64,000 nt of DNA, from positions 27,629,260 through 27,693,259 of the forward strand of contig NC_065530.1 of assembly GCF_020184175.1 (NCBI RefSeq). Direction: 5' to 3'. Shown here one piece after another: positions 30,201 to 41,800 of this stretch; within the stretch, counting starts at the first letter, position 1; each line of letters opens with the position of its first letter. Under the pieces are notes generated by a model. It saw nothing but the letters and a program-made list of their open reading frames with translations, was not told where the DNA came from and did not search any database. The stretch comes from Aphis gossypii (taxonomy: Eukaryota > Arthropoda > Insecta > Hemiptera > Aphididae). Both the position numbers and the translations under genes were made by a program.

Positions 30201-31693
30201 TTATTTCACTCTATTTATCTCAATATTCACTTTCTTTAATACTTAATAGTGGTGCATATTATTCAGGGTTTGCTTTAATTGTGTACATTCACCTTCACCT
30301 AAGTTATCCTAAAGTTTTTTTCCTGGTTATTGAGTCTCTTTATTTATTTTTTACACCATTGGACCTCTAAATTAGCATATTCCAAACATTTGTCTCTTAT
30401 AAATGATTTGATATTTGGTTTTAGGTACATTTGATAAACTTCTCTGGTGATTCTCATTATATATTCTTAATTATCAATGACAAGACCATACCTACCTACC
30501 GTATGATAGAAATAATCAAAGATAACTGTAGTATAGGATTGGTTTTGTTCTTATGGATAGTAACTTGAGCTATTATCTATATTAGTCCCTAAATATTTAA
30601 AATCAGTTACAACTTTGAAAGTATAATTGTCAACTTAAGATCTAATGTGTTTCAATTTCTTCTATCTACAACTAAATAGGTACTTGATCTTATTTTAATT
30701 AACCTTGAGATTCATAGTGTTAGCTGCTACAATAAAATCTAATTAATATTTAATTTATTTATGTAATTATTTTATTGGTTATTATTTAAAATTGACATAA
30801 CATGTATTTTACATATTTTAATTATCATATACATTATAAGTAGGTATTTATACACCCATTATATTATACTTTTAACAAAAGGTTCTACCAATTTAACGTC
30901 CAAATGTGATACCTAACTTTCTCTCCTAAAATTATGTTGATTTTAAATACAGAACTGGGTAAAAATGTGGGAAAATGCCCTATTATGTTGCATTAAAGAT
31001 GGTTTTTTATATAAGTGCTCGTCCAATCGTATTTTAGATTTATAGCAATAATTTTTAAAGTTTTATAAACTACATTTTTCTAAGTCTTGATAAATAAATG
31101 GATAAATCCAAACCAATACCTAAATATACGACTATATTCAGTGGCAGACATTACGGGTGGGATATTTGGACTTTTTCTGAGTAGCTGCAGTTAGTATATT
31201 TAAATAATAATTTAAGGCATTCCTGTTTACTTATGGCTGTAGAAAAAAAAATATATTGAATAATATTGATTTTGAAGAGATTATTGACATTGTTAGAAAT
31301 AAGTGATTATTGTGATTTGTTAGATAAAAAATAGTATAAAAATTATGTATAAAACAAATGCAAAATATGATTAATTTTATTTAGTAATTACCAATTTTAA
31401 GGTAAAATGACATGCAATTATACCCTAAATAAATTTGAGGGGCAGTTAAATAGTTTTCTCGAGCTTAATTATTTTTTACAGTCTATCACTGTTTAAGGTT
31501 GACTATATTATATTATATTTTTGCTATACCTACTTAGTAAAAATCAAGGAAAAAATAAAGACACTGAAATTTTGACGACTAAAAAACAGCTTTATTACAG
31601 AATTTTATAATCTGTATTGCCTAATAAAATAAATTATTATTTCAATACTCACAATAATACATCTTTTAAAGCTTCGGAATCAGTAATTTCCAT
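24275..31693 (-). CDS. GPR155: GPR155/LYCHOS-like lysosomal membrane protein with DEP domain
   Basis: The vertebrate orthologue is a lysosomal multi-pass protein that senses cholesterol and promotes mTORC1 activation; the fly orthologue is called anchor. CDS exons: 31653-31693, 27901-28050, 27492-27781, 27138-27412, 26953-27074, 26703-26877, 26495-26650, 26330-26407, 26037-26251, 25836-25975, 25669-25777, 24991-25126, 24755-24912, 24544-24684, 24275-24476. They sum to 2388 nt, giving 795 residues (human about 870), and every junction keeps frame. The N-terminal half is a permease-like (auxin-efflux-type) domain with motifs FALPSLIFVNMAVL, FCTQSNDFAIGAPI and APINLIILNPFGF. A second set of membrane helices follows. 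The C-terminal ~90 residues are a DEP domain (FTGSELVTWLVENN). The 41-nt first coding exon is inferred from frame and a good donor; an alternative start is the MM pair in exon 2. Confidence 0.94.
25409..25461 (-). mobile_element. Solo terminus of a hAT element in a GPR155 intron
   Basis: Read on the minus strand, the sequence begins CAGTGTTTCCTACCTGGTGT and continues TCCATGGAAC. This is the recognisable terminus of a widespread hAT family (CAGTGTTTCCCAA-type). It lies in the intron between exons 11 and 12. I cannot find the opposite end or a target duplication, so only this fragment is called. Confidence 0.5.
29953..29974. repeat. (AT)n microsatellite
   Basis: This is an uninterrupted alternating AT tract of about 22 bp inside GPR155 intron 1. 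Confidence 0.85.
30130..30730 (-). pseudogene. Degraded non-LTR retrotransposon reverse transcriptase (C-terminal part)
   Basis: On the minus strand, short segments in different frames read like the C-terminal part of a LINE reverse transcriptase. One is LVVDRRN near 30670-30690. The clearest is VDNYTFKVVTDFKYLGTNI, followed by DNS, at 30569-30634. The FKYLG motif after a YTF segment is typical of arthropod non-LTR elements. Stops and frameshifts separate the pieces, so it is dead. Clade assignment (Jockey or RTE-like) is not possible by eye. Confidence 0.65.
31139..31500. mobile_element. Candidate hAT-like insertion
   Basis: The left end CAGTGGCAGAC resembles hAT termini. A partly matching inverted copy (CAGTGATAGAC) ends at 31491, and the 9-mer gactatatt occurs exactly at 31130-31138 and 31501-31509. 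The right flank starts 9 bases after the expected CACTG end, so either the boundary has changed or the match is partly chance. Confidence 0.4.
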
Positions 31694-34174
31694 TTTGTTA
31701 TTATTTTGATAGACAAAGGCTATAAAATTTAATGAAATATGGCTAGGAGTTTAAGAAGCATTGATAGCTAAACTCAACAAAATGTAAAAAAAAAAGAAAA
31801 GTATACCGTTTAAAATAAATTAACGAACGGTATTAAACGATAAAAATAATTTCATTAACGCAGAACTTTTACAAGAAATTTAATTTTTCGGAACAAAAGA
31901 CGAACAACTGGACGAATATTAATTCTGTTTCCTAGGCGGACGTGCTAGTAGAACTTTGGAATGACGTGGGTACTTCCGGATTAGTTGTTCTACACAGCCG
32001 TCTTAATTGCACAAAATCATATCAAAAAAAATATGACACGCAACAGCATCGTTCCCTGTCATTACAGGCTCGGACGTCGCCGGACAGTTGCTGGCCACTG
32101 CACAAGTGCACGATGCGACAATACCGTAGATAAGTGTATTATGAACACTACGACGGTAGTACGACGTACATACTACGAACACGAACACACGATTATTACT
32201 AAGGACTTCGGGACTTCGTGAGTTGTACTCGGTAGGGACAGCTGAGTCGTAGTGTGGACGGTGCACTGCAAAAAATTAAATCAAAATAGAAAACTGATAA
32301 CATTGACAACAATAACAATGGGTGAGCGACGCAAATCGAGATAAGACTTTATCACGTTTCGTACTCGACGACGATAAGCGTGAGAGAGGGAACCGTCGCA
32401 ATTCAATGATTTTTTTATGCTACCGACCAACGTAGACTCGTACGTAAATACGTAATAATATACATATTAATATATTCATGAGTCATATTACATATTATAC
32501 AGTAATATAATATTAAGCTCCTTTATCGTGTTAATATATTATAATTTTATTTTATCTATGCCGGCCAAAGAAATATGACTAACTTTTTATGCGTTTTTTG
32601 CATTTTTCGCTAGGCGTCAGACGCTGGTTACCCGTTGACGTCGTATTTCGTGTACGTAACAACAGAAACAGAATAGTATTCTGATGTCGCTACCGCTGCC
32701 GGAGTGTAGCGTTTTCGTACTATAATATTGTTGAACACGTCTTGCAGTTTTTCATATTAATTGTATGTACTGCGAATTGTACAGCTTCCACTAATAAAAT
32801 TATGTACGAATTATGCGTCTTGCGGAAATCGGAATGACTCACGATCGTTATACTAATCACATACCTATTATAATACTGGCATACAAATTATTCGCATGAC
32901 GCGAACGTGATTATTCTCGTTATTTCTTGAAACTCGGCCGAGAAACAGCGAATGTTGCAGTCGCTTTTAAAAACCCAAGGTAAAAGTATCGATTAAGAGG
33001 TAGGTACCTATATGAATAAAAAAAAAAAAAAATACCTTGATAGTAAGTAACTCATAACTCATAAGCAATAACTACTGAAAATAGTGTTCACAATTTATTA
33101 TATTATTATAAATTATTATAAACGCTGGTAATGAAATAAGTACCCATTTCCCATTTTCACTGACCACTGCACCAAACATGACAAAATAAATTTTGTCATG
33201 GCACCAAATTTACCAACACGTTAAACCTACTTACTTCAGTATTTTTTACTTGTAATCGGTTCGTGTGTTGAACGCTATAGCCTATAATTACAATATGTAT
33301 TATACTTCTATATACTACCTATTATACTAGTATTATAACATTCCCGAGTGTTACGACTTTCGACTATAATAGTATCAGCGGTTACTGGCTGTTTTGAAAT
33401 GTATTAATAATTAAATAATTAAACAGAAATTCTGGAATTGAAATCAGTTAAAACATTAAACATTAGTTGTATAATTGCTTTGGTTGAAATTACAAATATA
33501 TATTATGTATTATTATAATATTACACTAATAATATAATAATTACGAAAAATACTTCTCTAGTTTAAGATGAAAAGCCGACTTGAATAGTTGAATTCAAGT
33601 TTAACAAATTCATTACACTGATCGAGCAGTCATTGGATTTCCAAATGTCTTGTTGGGTAATGGGTATACATTCATTTCAACTAAATCATATAACATAGGT
33701 GTATGCGATGTGAATAAAAATAGGTAATAAATGATTAAAATATTAAAAACAATTTTTTTTTTTTTTTGTTTAGGTACACAAAAATTGTTATTTACTTATA
33801 TTATTATTAATATAATACAACAAAAGTACTTTTTATAACAATAAACAAATTGGTACACATTAACCAAAATACTTAAAAACTACCACGATAGATGGATAAG
33901 AAAACCGATGGCGTTCGTGAAAACTGAACTATTATAATAATTTTTCTCGGTAGCTCGCCGGTTCAATTCGGGTCTGCTATTATTATGTCCACTAGTTATC
34001 TATATTCATTATTCACGTTTACTGTAGTCTGTTCCGGGCGGTTAAGTGTTGTGTTGGACAATGGCCACATGGGGTTGGGGGCGCTAGATGACCGTGACTG
34101 ACTGCTGCAGGTGACGTCACGACTGCGAAAACAACCTTTGCTTTGGGATGTCATGCACTTGAATGACAGCGGCG
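31694..34174. other. Intergenic upstream of GPR155; no gene recognised
   Basis: Islands of CpG-containing sequence at about 31900-32450 and 32580-32760 stand out from AT-rich flanks and may be GPR155 promoter sequence. A perfect 10-bp inverted repeat around loop TAAA lies at 33177-33200 (catgacaaaa/ttttgtcatg). No frame in the region resembles a known protein. Confidence 0.45.
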
Positions 34175-34199
34175 ATGGCGAGCGATTACGGAATCTCGG
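34111..34199 (+). other. Candidate CRE promoter and short first coding exon
   Basis: A perfect CRE palindrome GTGACGTCAC lies at 34111-34120. An ATG at 34175 in good initiation context (ggcgATGG) opens MASDYGIS and is followed by a consensus donor GTGAGT at 34200. This has the form of a plus-strand first exon (25 coding nt), but I found no convincing downstream exon, so the gene, if real, is unidentified. Confidence 0.25.
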
Positions 34200-34211
34200 G
34201 TGAGTGCAAGT

Positions 34212-34374
34212 CATAGGCGCCACTAGGGAAGGACTTTGGGGGCTAAGCCCCCCCCCCCAAAAAAAAACTACACGTGGCCTCACCAAAAAAAATATTTTAC
34301 CTTTGGTTTAGTTTTGAGGTAGGGCTATAAACAAGAATAGCCCCCCCTAAGATTTAGTGCTAGTTGCGCCGCTG
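34212..34374. mobile_element. hAT-like MITE next to a candidate splice donor
   Basis: The octamer GTGCAAGT is identical on both sides (34204-34211 and 34375-34382). The termini CATAGGCGCCACTAG and, reverse-complemented, CAGCGGCGCAACTAG match at 12 of 15 positions and have the hAT form. Inside are inverted C- and G-rich runs (aagcccccccccc and agccccccc). The element is 163 bp and non-coding. Confidence 0.82.
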
Positions 34375-34936
34375 GTGCAAGTGCACTTACGAGTGCAACG
34401 GCAGGAACGGATAGCGGCCGGCCATACGGACTCGGCTGACGGGAGGCCGGAGCGAAAACTCATCGGTGAACCAGAGCGGTGGTTCGCGTTAAATCTGTCA
34501 AGCTTGACGACTTCTCCTCTAAACCCAATCTCGGTGGTCCGACGTCGCACAAATGCACAATCACAACATACGGTCCTGAAGATCCTCCGGAGACCACTCC
34601 AGAGGGTTAGGTTAGGCTAGTCGACGGGACCGGCTTTTGTTCTACTGTGCAGGTCGTACTAATATGGCACCGTCTTGATCGATTCACCTCCAAAATAACA
34701 AAACTAAAAAATCGAACACAAAATATTGAATATAAAACAGCAAAAATTATTAAATTTAAAGAATAAACTAGCGAATAAAAAATAATGGAAAATATAAAAA
34801 AAATTAAAATTATGACAATTATTATTTTTGTCGTATCTAATAAAATATTAATAAACTAAAACGTCAAATTATAGACAATTCCTTTTCATTCATTTTTCAT
34901 TTTCGTTGTAACGACTATTTGTTTCGTTGTCATTTA
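34375..34936. other. GC-richer stretch, no gene recognised
   Basis: The first ~260 bp after the MITE is CpG-containing and not simple sequence, but neither strand gives a frame I can relate to a protein. The rest is AT-rich. Together with 34040-34210 this would have been one continuous island before the MITE inserted. Confidence 0.4.
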
Positions 34937-36048
34937 CTAATTTTTGAATCCATTCAGTCGAATCTTTGTACTTATTTTTTTCCTTATATTATTTATTCCA
35001 GATTGATACTGCTCATATTTGATTTTCTCCGAATTCTGTTGTCTTTGAAGGCATTCAATAAATGTCCAGATGGATGGATGATGTGATGCTAAAGATTAAA
35101 ATATATTAGGTTAATTAATTAATTACATTTATCAACAAATAAAATATAGATACCTAACAATGAGCTGAAACCTCTATGCCAACCCCCAATAGAATTATTG
35201 GTTTTGGCCCCCTGGCGTTTGGAAATTTCATAGCAGTTCCATAACATTGTATCAAAACACGGTGATTTCCGAACACTTTTTCTTCCTCGACGTCCAATCC
35301 ACGTGTCTTCAAAATAGTTGGTGAATTAAGAAATTCTTCATTTTTGCAAAAAAATGGGGGAATCCAACAGTTCTTCAAACACGAGTATAACATTGTTGGG
35401 TGGCACAAAGGCAAGAGCCGATATAATTCTTATATATAAATCAAAATTAGGATCTAATTTATACTTTGTTGATAAATCTTGAATTTGTTGAATGTGCCTC
35501 CATATAGATTGTGCGAAATGAAAATGGCAACCATTTTGTTTTATATTTGGAAATACATATTTGAATAAGTTTAAATCACTACGTTCGAAGTCTGTTATGA
35601 TTGATTTTAGATTTAAATTAAGCTTAACTTCTTTTAAAGTTTTTAATAGACGAATATACGTTTCTTTAGTTTTGTTCGGTAGTAAAGCATAAATAGTGGG
35701 TATATAATGATATTTTCGTTAACTAATACATGTATTGTATACACTTGCGAAAATATTAAAGGCGATGTTTTAAACGTGCCATCAGCAAACCAATCACTGT
35801 AATTGTCCATTATGTCTAAATTACCATGTGTAGAAAATATAATTATTCGATTATTTGAAGGGCCACTATCGTGCAACAGAAATTGTGCGCCATTTTTGTT
35901 TTTCTAAATTGTTCAGGAATATCAAGATCAAAAAGCGATTTTGGATCCGTAGGGACGCAGTTGTTCCTTTTGTGAATACGACGAAGTGTATTTTTTATTG
36001 AACTTACTGATGGCATTGCTCCCACCACTCCATTTCTTGCCCGTCGGC
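34937..36048 (-). pseudogene. MULE-type transposase pseudogene
   Basis: Minus-strand segments together follow a MULE (Mutator-like) transposase as found in many aphid genes. In order they are: an N-terminal part with ARNGVVGAMPSVSSIKN, the DDE-type core with WFADGTFKTSPLIFSQVYTI and YALLPNKTKETY, a conserved ITDFE and GCHFHFAQSIWRH block, and a C-terminal part with NNSIGGWHRGFSS. Frame is lost at about 35880, 35697, 35350 and 35310. A 65-nt GT..AG intron (35089-35153) precedes the last exon, which ends at a TAG at 34937-34939. An in-frame stop lies just before the first recognisable residues, and no N-terminal FLYWCH zinc finger is seen. It cannot encode an active protein. Confidence 0.8.
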
Positions 36049-38831
36049 GAAGCTAGTCGCTAGAGGGATTTTCCGGTGTGTTACTCCATGATGTATAGTA
36101 TTGGTACATTTTAGATATAATAATGAAAAAACCAGTTGGCAGTTAGTGAGAACAACAATGACAAAAAACGCAAAACCGAACCCTAGTCAGCGTTCAGTGT
36201 ACTACTGATTAATAGGTATATTATATATATATTTTTGCAATGATTAAATTGATTAAAGCATCGCATCGTCGCGAAAAACCATATAAAATAAATGGAATGA
36301 ATATCTGAGATTATTCCAAAGTTTAGATACATAGCGCGACAAGAATACAACACTTGGGTAGGTCGACCACGACTGAGTGCGGGGTATATATTATAGTCGG
36401 AGTGCATGATGTTGCATAATAATTCAAATACTACTTTATCATAATTTTCCATACACAGTAAAATGTTTATAATAAATTTGAACTATTTATAGACATTTTA
36501 TTTTATTTAAATAAATATTGATAACAATTCTTTTGCTTTGCCACAAAGCTTAATTTGAAATTTAATTAAGATCCTACATATTAAGTTGTTCTTGAAGTAA
36601 TTTAAAAATATCAAAAATATATATTATACAATATACATGATTTATTTTTATAAACATTTAAAGTTCAAATTTTAACAAAATCAGAAACTCAACCTAAGTA
36701 TAGTATGTATAATTATTTTTTTGTTTTAATTTAAAAAATATTATTCGTATTGACTTGATTTTTTATCATTATTATTTAGCTTACACTATCTCATTTTTAA
36801 AATATTTAGCATAATATTATCTGTATTGTTTTAAATGTCAATAGGTAACAATAATATAACATATAAAATATTAAAATTAATAATACAACGAATATGAAGT
36901 TTTGGATAATTCAACATTTTATAGAGTAAAATAAAACTAAAAATATTAGTTTCAATTCAAATTTAATATATCCATTAGCCGTTACAATGAGCTACTCAAG
37001 TATGATATTACATTATACTTATATTTAATACCTACTACTCCTCCAAAGCAAAGAGGCTTCTCTGGTTTAAATTATGTTACATTATTTAGTTATATTATAA
37101 TAAATGATTATTATTTATTAATCATTAAATAACAAACCACTTACCTACCAAATGTATACATTGTTGAAAAAATACATAATATCTAAAGGATAGCCACCAC
37201 TGTGTATTTTTGTATTAGGTAGGCTGCTAATTAAAATATATAATTCATAATATTGTATAAATAATAACAAACACATATCTATATAATATGTTATGGTATA
37301 TATATATATGTATACATTTTTTTTTTTTTTGCAAATAAAGTGTTTAACATTATGTTGTTTATGTTATTCCTACAAATATTAATATTTTTCAAACATATAT
37401 TTAATTATAATAATAACAAAAAAATAATTTATTTTTCTTGCTTATTAATATTATAAATGTGTTTAAAATTTAAATTTATAAAATATAATTTAAATATTTC
37501 TAAATACAATCTAATACCTACTCTAAAATTCAAAAACAAAAATTTGGCAATTTTGTTGGACTAGAACACACATTTAATAACAATTTATACAAAAAATATA
37601 ACCAGAAAATTAAATAGAAATATAACGTTGTACGTATTTAATACAATAATACATAATAATAAACCAGATAAAAAAAATATATATATATATTAATAAATTA
37701 TACTATAAAAATTGTATTTTATTATTCAAAATATGAACATTAATAATATATATTTATATTATATAATTAAGTATATGTATACTGAAGTATAATGGAAAAA
37801 CGTTCAACATATGTCAATTTGACATAAATGCAAGTTCATCTCAATTATTTTTTATCTATAAAATATTATATTTAGAAATATAATTCTTCATTCATTTTCT
37901 GTAAGAGATATCAAAGTTCAAGACCCCTTAATTTACCAAGCTTAACTTGAAAAATTAAAATTAATTATTATTAAAAAAATACATATAGAATATGTTATCA
38001 AAATAAAATTGGATAAAGTATTATTTTATTTTTATTGTCTTTAATAGGTAAAATAGAGCTGGCAGTATTTTTGGTATACTGATAAGTGATAATTGATGAC
38101 AAACTTTTATTTGAACATACTTATATTCTGTGATAATTTATTAATATTCAATATAGGAACTTAACTGTAATCTGTAATTTTAACTTATTTATAATTCGCT
38201 GATAGGTAATAAATGAATATGACTTAATATCATAATTTGATTTTTATGGATTGAACTACATTTTTAAGTAAGGTAAATTTACGTTGTCTGTTTTACATTG
38301 GTAAAAGTTTAAAATACTAAATCTTCATTTTCTAAAAAATAATGCTATATGTTATTTCATGTTTTATGCGTAGCACATGGTATACAATTTTACAATTTTT
38401 ATTGTTTAGCTTAACAAACAATGGTAATAATATTTAAAAGTGAGTAAAAATCCTTAAACTTGAAATAGAAAAGTATTTTTAAATCAAGTATATATTATTT
38501 TTTTTTAAGTTTGAGAGATCATAAATAAATTACATGAGTATTAAAATTAGACTTTATGTGTATAGTATACAATTATAAGTATGTAAATATTATTGGTTCA
38601 CAATTACTATAGTCTTGAATATTAAAAAAAAAAACCTAAACAGGTATAGTAGAGACTAAATTATTAAAATACTGGAGAATTAATTGATTTTGCTGCCAGC
38701 TCCATATTTAAGTATTTAACAATCAATAAGTTCATTGACTGTTGTTACCTAATGTAACGTACTGTGATGCAAAGTAAATTAAATAAATTTACTTTTAATT
38801 ACTTAGTCAAATACAAAACAATTCATGATCA
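36049..38831. other. Intergenic, includes TAK1 3' UTR, no gene recognised
   Basis: This is AT-rich sequence between the MULE remnant and the stop codon of TAK1. It must hold the TAK1 3' UTR, with the poly(A) site not placed. An (AT)n run occurs near 37677-37690. No exon-like segment is seen. Confidence 0.5.
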
Positions 38832-41800
38832 CTATGACGATGGCTCATTTTCATCTGAATGGTTACTGTTTTTTACTCGTATCATTTCTAGTTGTTTTTT
38901 GAGGTTTTGGCTTAATTGTGTTAAATTTTCCTAAATAAAAAAAACAAGTCAAATATTATTCAAAATTATCTATAATCATACTATGCTCATCCTTAAGTTG
39001 TCCTAATATTAATTTTAAATCGCAGAAAAATACCTACGAAAAAAACCACTGAGAACATATATACAAATTATAACATAATATTAAAATATATATTTATTAT
39101 TATTACTTAATTTAATAAATATCAAGATTTTTTCAAATTAAACATTCATAAAATGAATCCATTAAAGTAACCTATTCAATGACAACACTTAATATTTGTT
39201 ATAAAATGGTTTATACTTAGCAATTTATAGATGAATGTGTAACTATGTAAGTAGATATAAAATACCCAACAGTATAAATTAAGTAAACTGTACTTTGCTC
39301 ACAATAAATAAAAACTGTATCAATAGTTGATCAATGGTCATTGAAGTCTATTAAAAACTATATTATTTGGTATTTCGAGATTCAAAAATTTATAACAAAC
39401 AAACAAGAAGTAATTCAATTTGAATGCACTGCTACACTAGTGTACATTTTAATACTTTCAAAGTTCACAATTTGTCTATGTTACTGTATAACAAATAAAA
39501 TATTATATTACTATAATACTATAGATCTACATATCAGAAGAATTTTATACCTATAATATTTTTTATGACTATCATTGATTTAACAAATTTTTTTTTTATA
39601 ATTTCACAACTATGAAATCTTAATTAATAGGTATTCGTGGAATAATATTAAATATCATTACTAATTTTTAGTTTTTACATTAAAAATGTTTATAGGTGAG
39701 GTTGAGAAAATGATTTATCAATACTTACTTTTTCATTTTTGAGCTTTTTAATTTCTTCGTCATCTTCGTCTACTTCTTCATCACACAAGATTTCTTCTCG
39801 ACTTAGTCTTTCTGCCAATTGCTCCATATGTCTTGATAAATATGCTCTTTCTGTTTGTACTTTTAAATATTCTTGAGCCAGCTAAAAATATGTGTTAATG
39901 TATTTTAGTTTATTTTTTAAATTGTTGTGATTTGTAAATAATAATAATCAAAAACTAAAAAAACTAAAAATATGTAAGAAAATTATTTATTAGAGGTAAA
40001 TAAACTGGGTAAATTAAAAAGCACATTTTTAAAATGGATTGAAAATACTTATTTTAAATTGAAATCCTTTAATAAATTATGCTAATTTTAGCAATTTTCA
40101 TTTTGGATTTTAATTTTCAATTCAAAATATATATTATTTATATTAACTAATATGAATTAATTATGATTAATTTATACAGAAATAGGATTTATCATATAAT
40201 AACCAAAACTAAAATTATAGCTTAAATAATTTGAATAAATAATTAAGTTGTAATTTAGGTACCTGCTTATGTTCTTCAAATATTTGGACTGATTGTGGAC
40301 AAGTGTTATCTGGGGGTATCGGATGCAATTGTTGATCTAGCATCAGGTACAAATTATCCAGTTCCGGATTTGTTCCAGAAACACCTAGATTATAATATCA
40401 CACAGAATTGTTAAAAAAATAAACAAATCAATCATTATAATTTAATATTTAATGGTTTAATAGGTATTCAATTTTCATAACAATATTTATTTGGGAATAA
40501 TTAATACATCGTAATTTAAATAATTTTCTATCATATATTCAATAATATCTATTGATGAGGCAAGTCATTAAGCTAATGAAGCCAAATAGATTGACTACCT
40601 ACTTACTATAGTGTTCATTAGTGACGCACTCGCTAAGCTCACACATAGTTGTTGTCCGTCAGGAATCGAGCAAGGAAATAAACATACAAATACACAACAC
40701 TAGGAAAACACTACTCTCTCTACAGCCGTGTCGTGTCTAAATCTAGCCGAATGACTCACACCCTTTACAACGTGAGCCAGATCACTCCAGACATCTGGAC
40801 CACAGTTCTGACATCCCGTTAACCACAAATCATGAAAGTATTTTGTTGAATAAAAAAAGGTGCCGTACATAATACTATGCGTAACTATATTAAAAACGTA
40901 AATTTATATTTATTTTCAATTGAAATGTACAACAAATACATTATACTGTTATAAAATACGTCATCCAAGGTTAATTACGCAATATTCTGTTATTTTATTA
41001 AAATTTAAATTGGGATAAGTACCTAAGTATTATTTCTGTATTAATATCTATCAAAGGAAATTACGTATGTATTATTGTTGAGTTAATAAATTAAATGATG
41101 AGTCATTGTAGGTATATAAATTGCAACAGTCATTATTATTTTAAAAATTGTTTTATTTAAATAAATACATTATTATGAGGAAAATGTATGAAACTGGGAA
41201 TGTACCTTAAGTTTTTAGCATAGGTAACGTACGAAAATATTCGATACAAGCAATTATATCCATAAAATAATTAAACAGTGCCTTCTAAAAATGTTTTAGT
41301 GCAGTTATAAAATGGCAATTAATATATTTATTATTAATTATGTAAACACTTAATTATTTATAAAAAAATTTATCGGGAATAAGGTTTAAGTCGACCTTTT
41401 ATTAGCAATATAAAAGATTTTAAATTTAATGTTAAGTTATAAAATGTCTTTCAAGAACAAATAAATGGCCCTTTCTCGGAATTGTATGCAATATCCCACG
41501 TGCAACTCTATCGTTTTCAGATTAACATTTATACATGACAATTAAAAGAATATGAATAAATACATTTTTTTTTAAATAAACGGTTAAAATATTAAAATTG
41601 TTTTGATGATTTGATAAATGATAGTATATTTACAATGTTCGAACCACTTAAACGATATAATGCATATCATTAATTAGTAAGTTACAACAGTCTAGAGGTT
41701 TTAATATTTTACAAAAATTGTCATATCGTATTGGTCGTAATTCAGTCAATCATTTTATGAACATAAGATTGAGATGTTATGAATCATGATAAGGATTTAA

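Larger units (their letters stand above)
28051..31652 (-). other. GPR155 intron 1
   Basis: This 3602-nt intron separates the tiny first coding exon from the membrane domain. It contains a degraded non-LTR retrotransposon, a candidate hAT-like insertion, an (AT)n tract at about 29953-29974 and a C-rich patch near 29806-29829. No nested gene is seen. Confidence 0.6.

Noticed and set aside
33945..33980. GGTTCAATTCGGGTC, resembling a tRNA B box
   Set aside because: No A box, no acceptor-stem complement and no cloverleaf could be found upstream.
34347..34620. Open frames on both strands over the GC-richer stretch
   Set aside because: They overlap the MITE end, have no recognisable motif and no splice context.
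36183..36452. 89-codon minus-strand frame next to the MULE remnant
   Set aside because: No similarity to the missing N-terminal part of the transposase and no coding bias.
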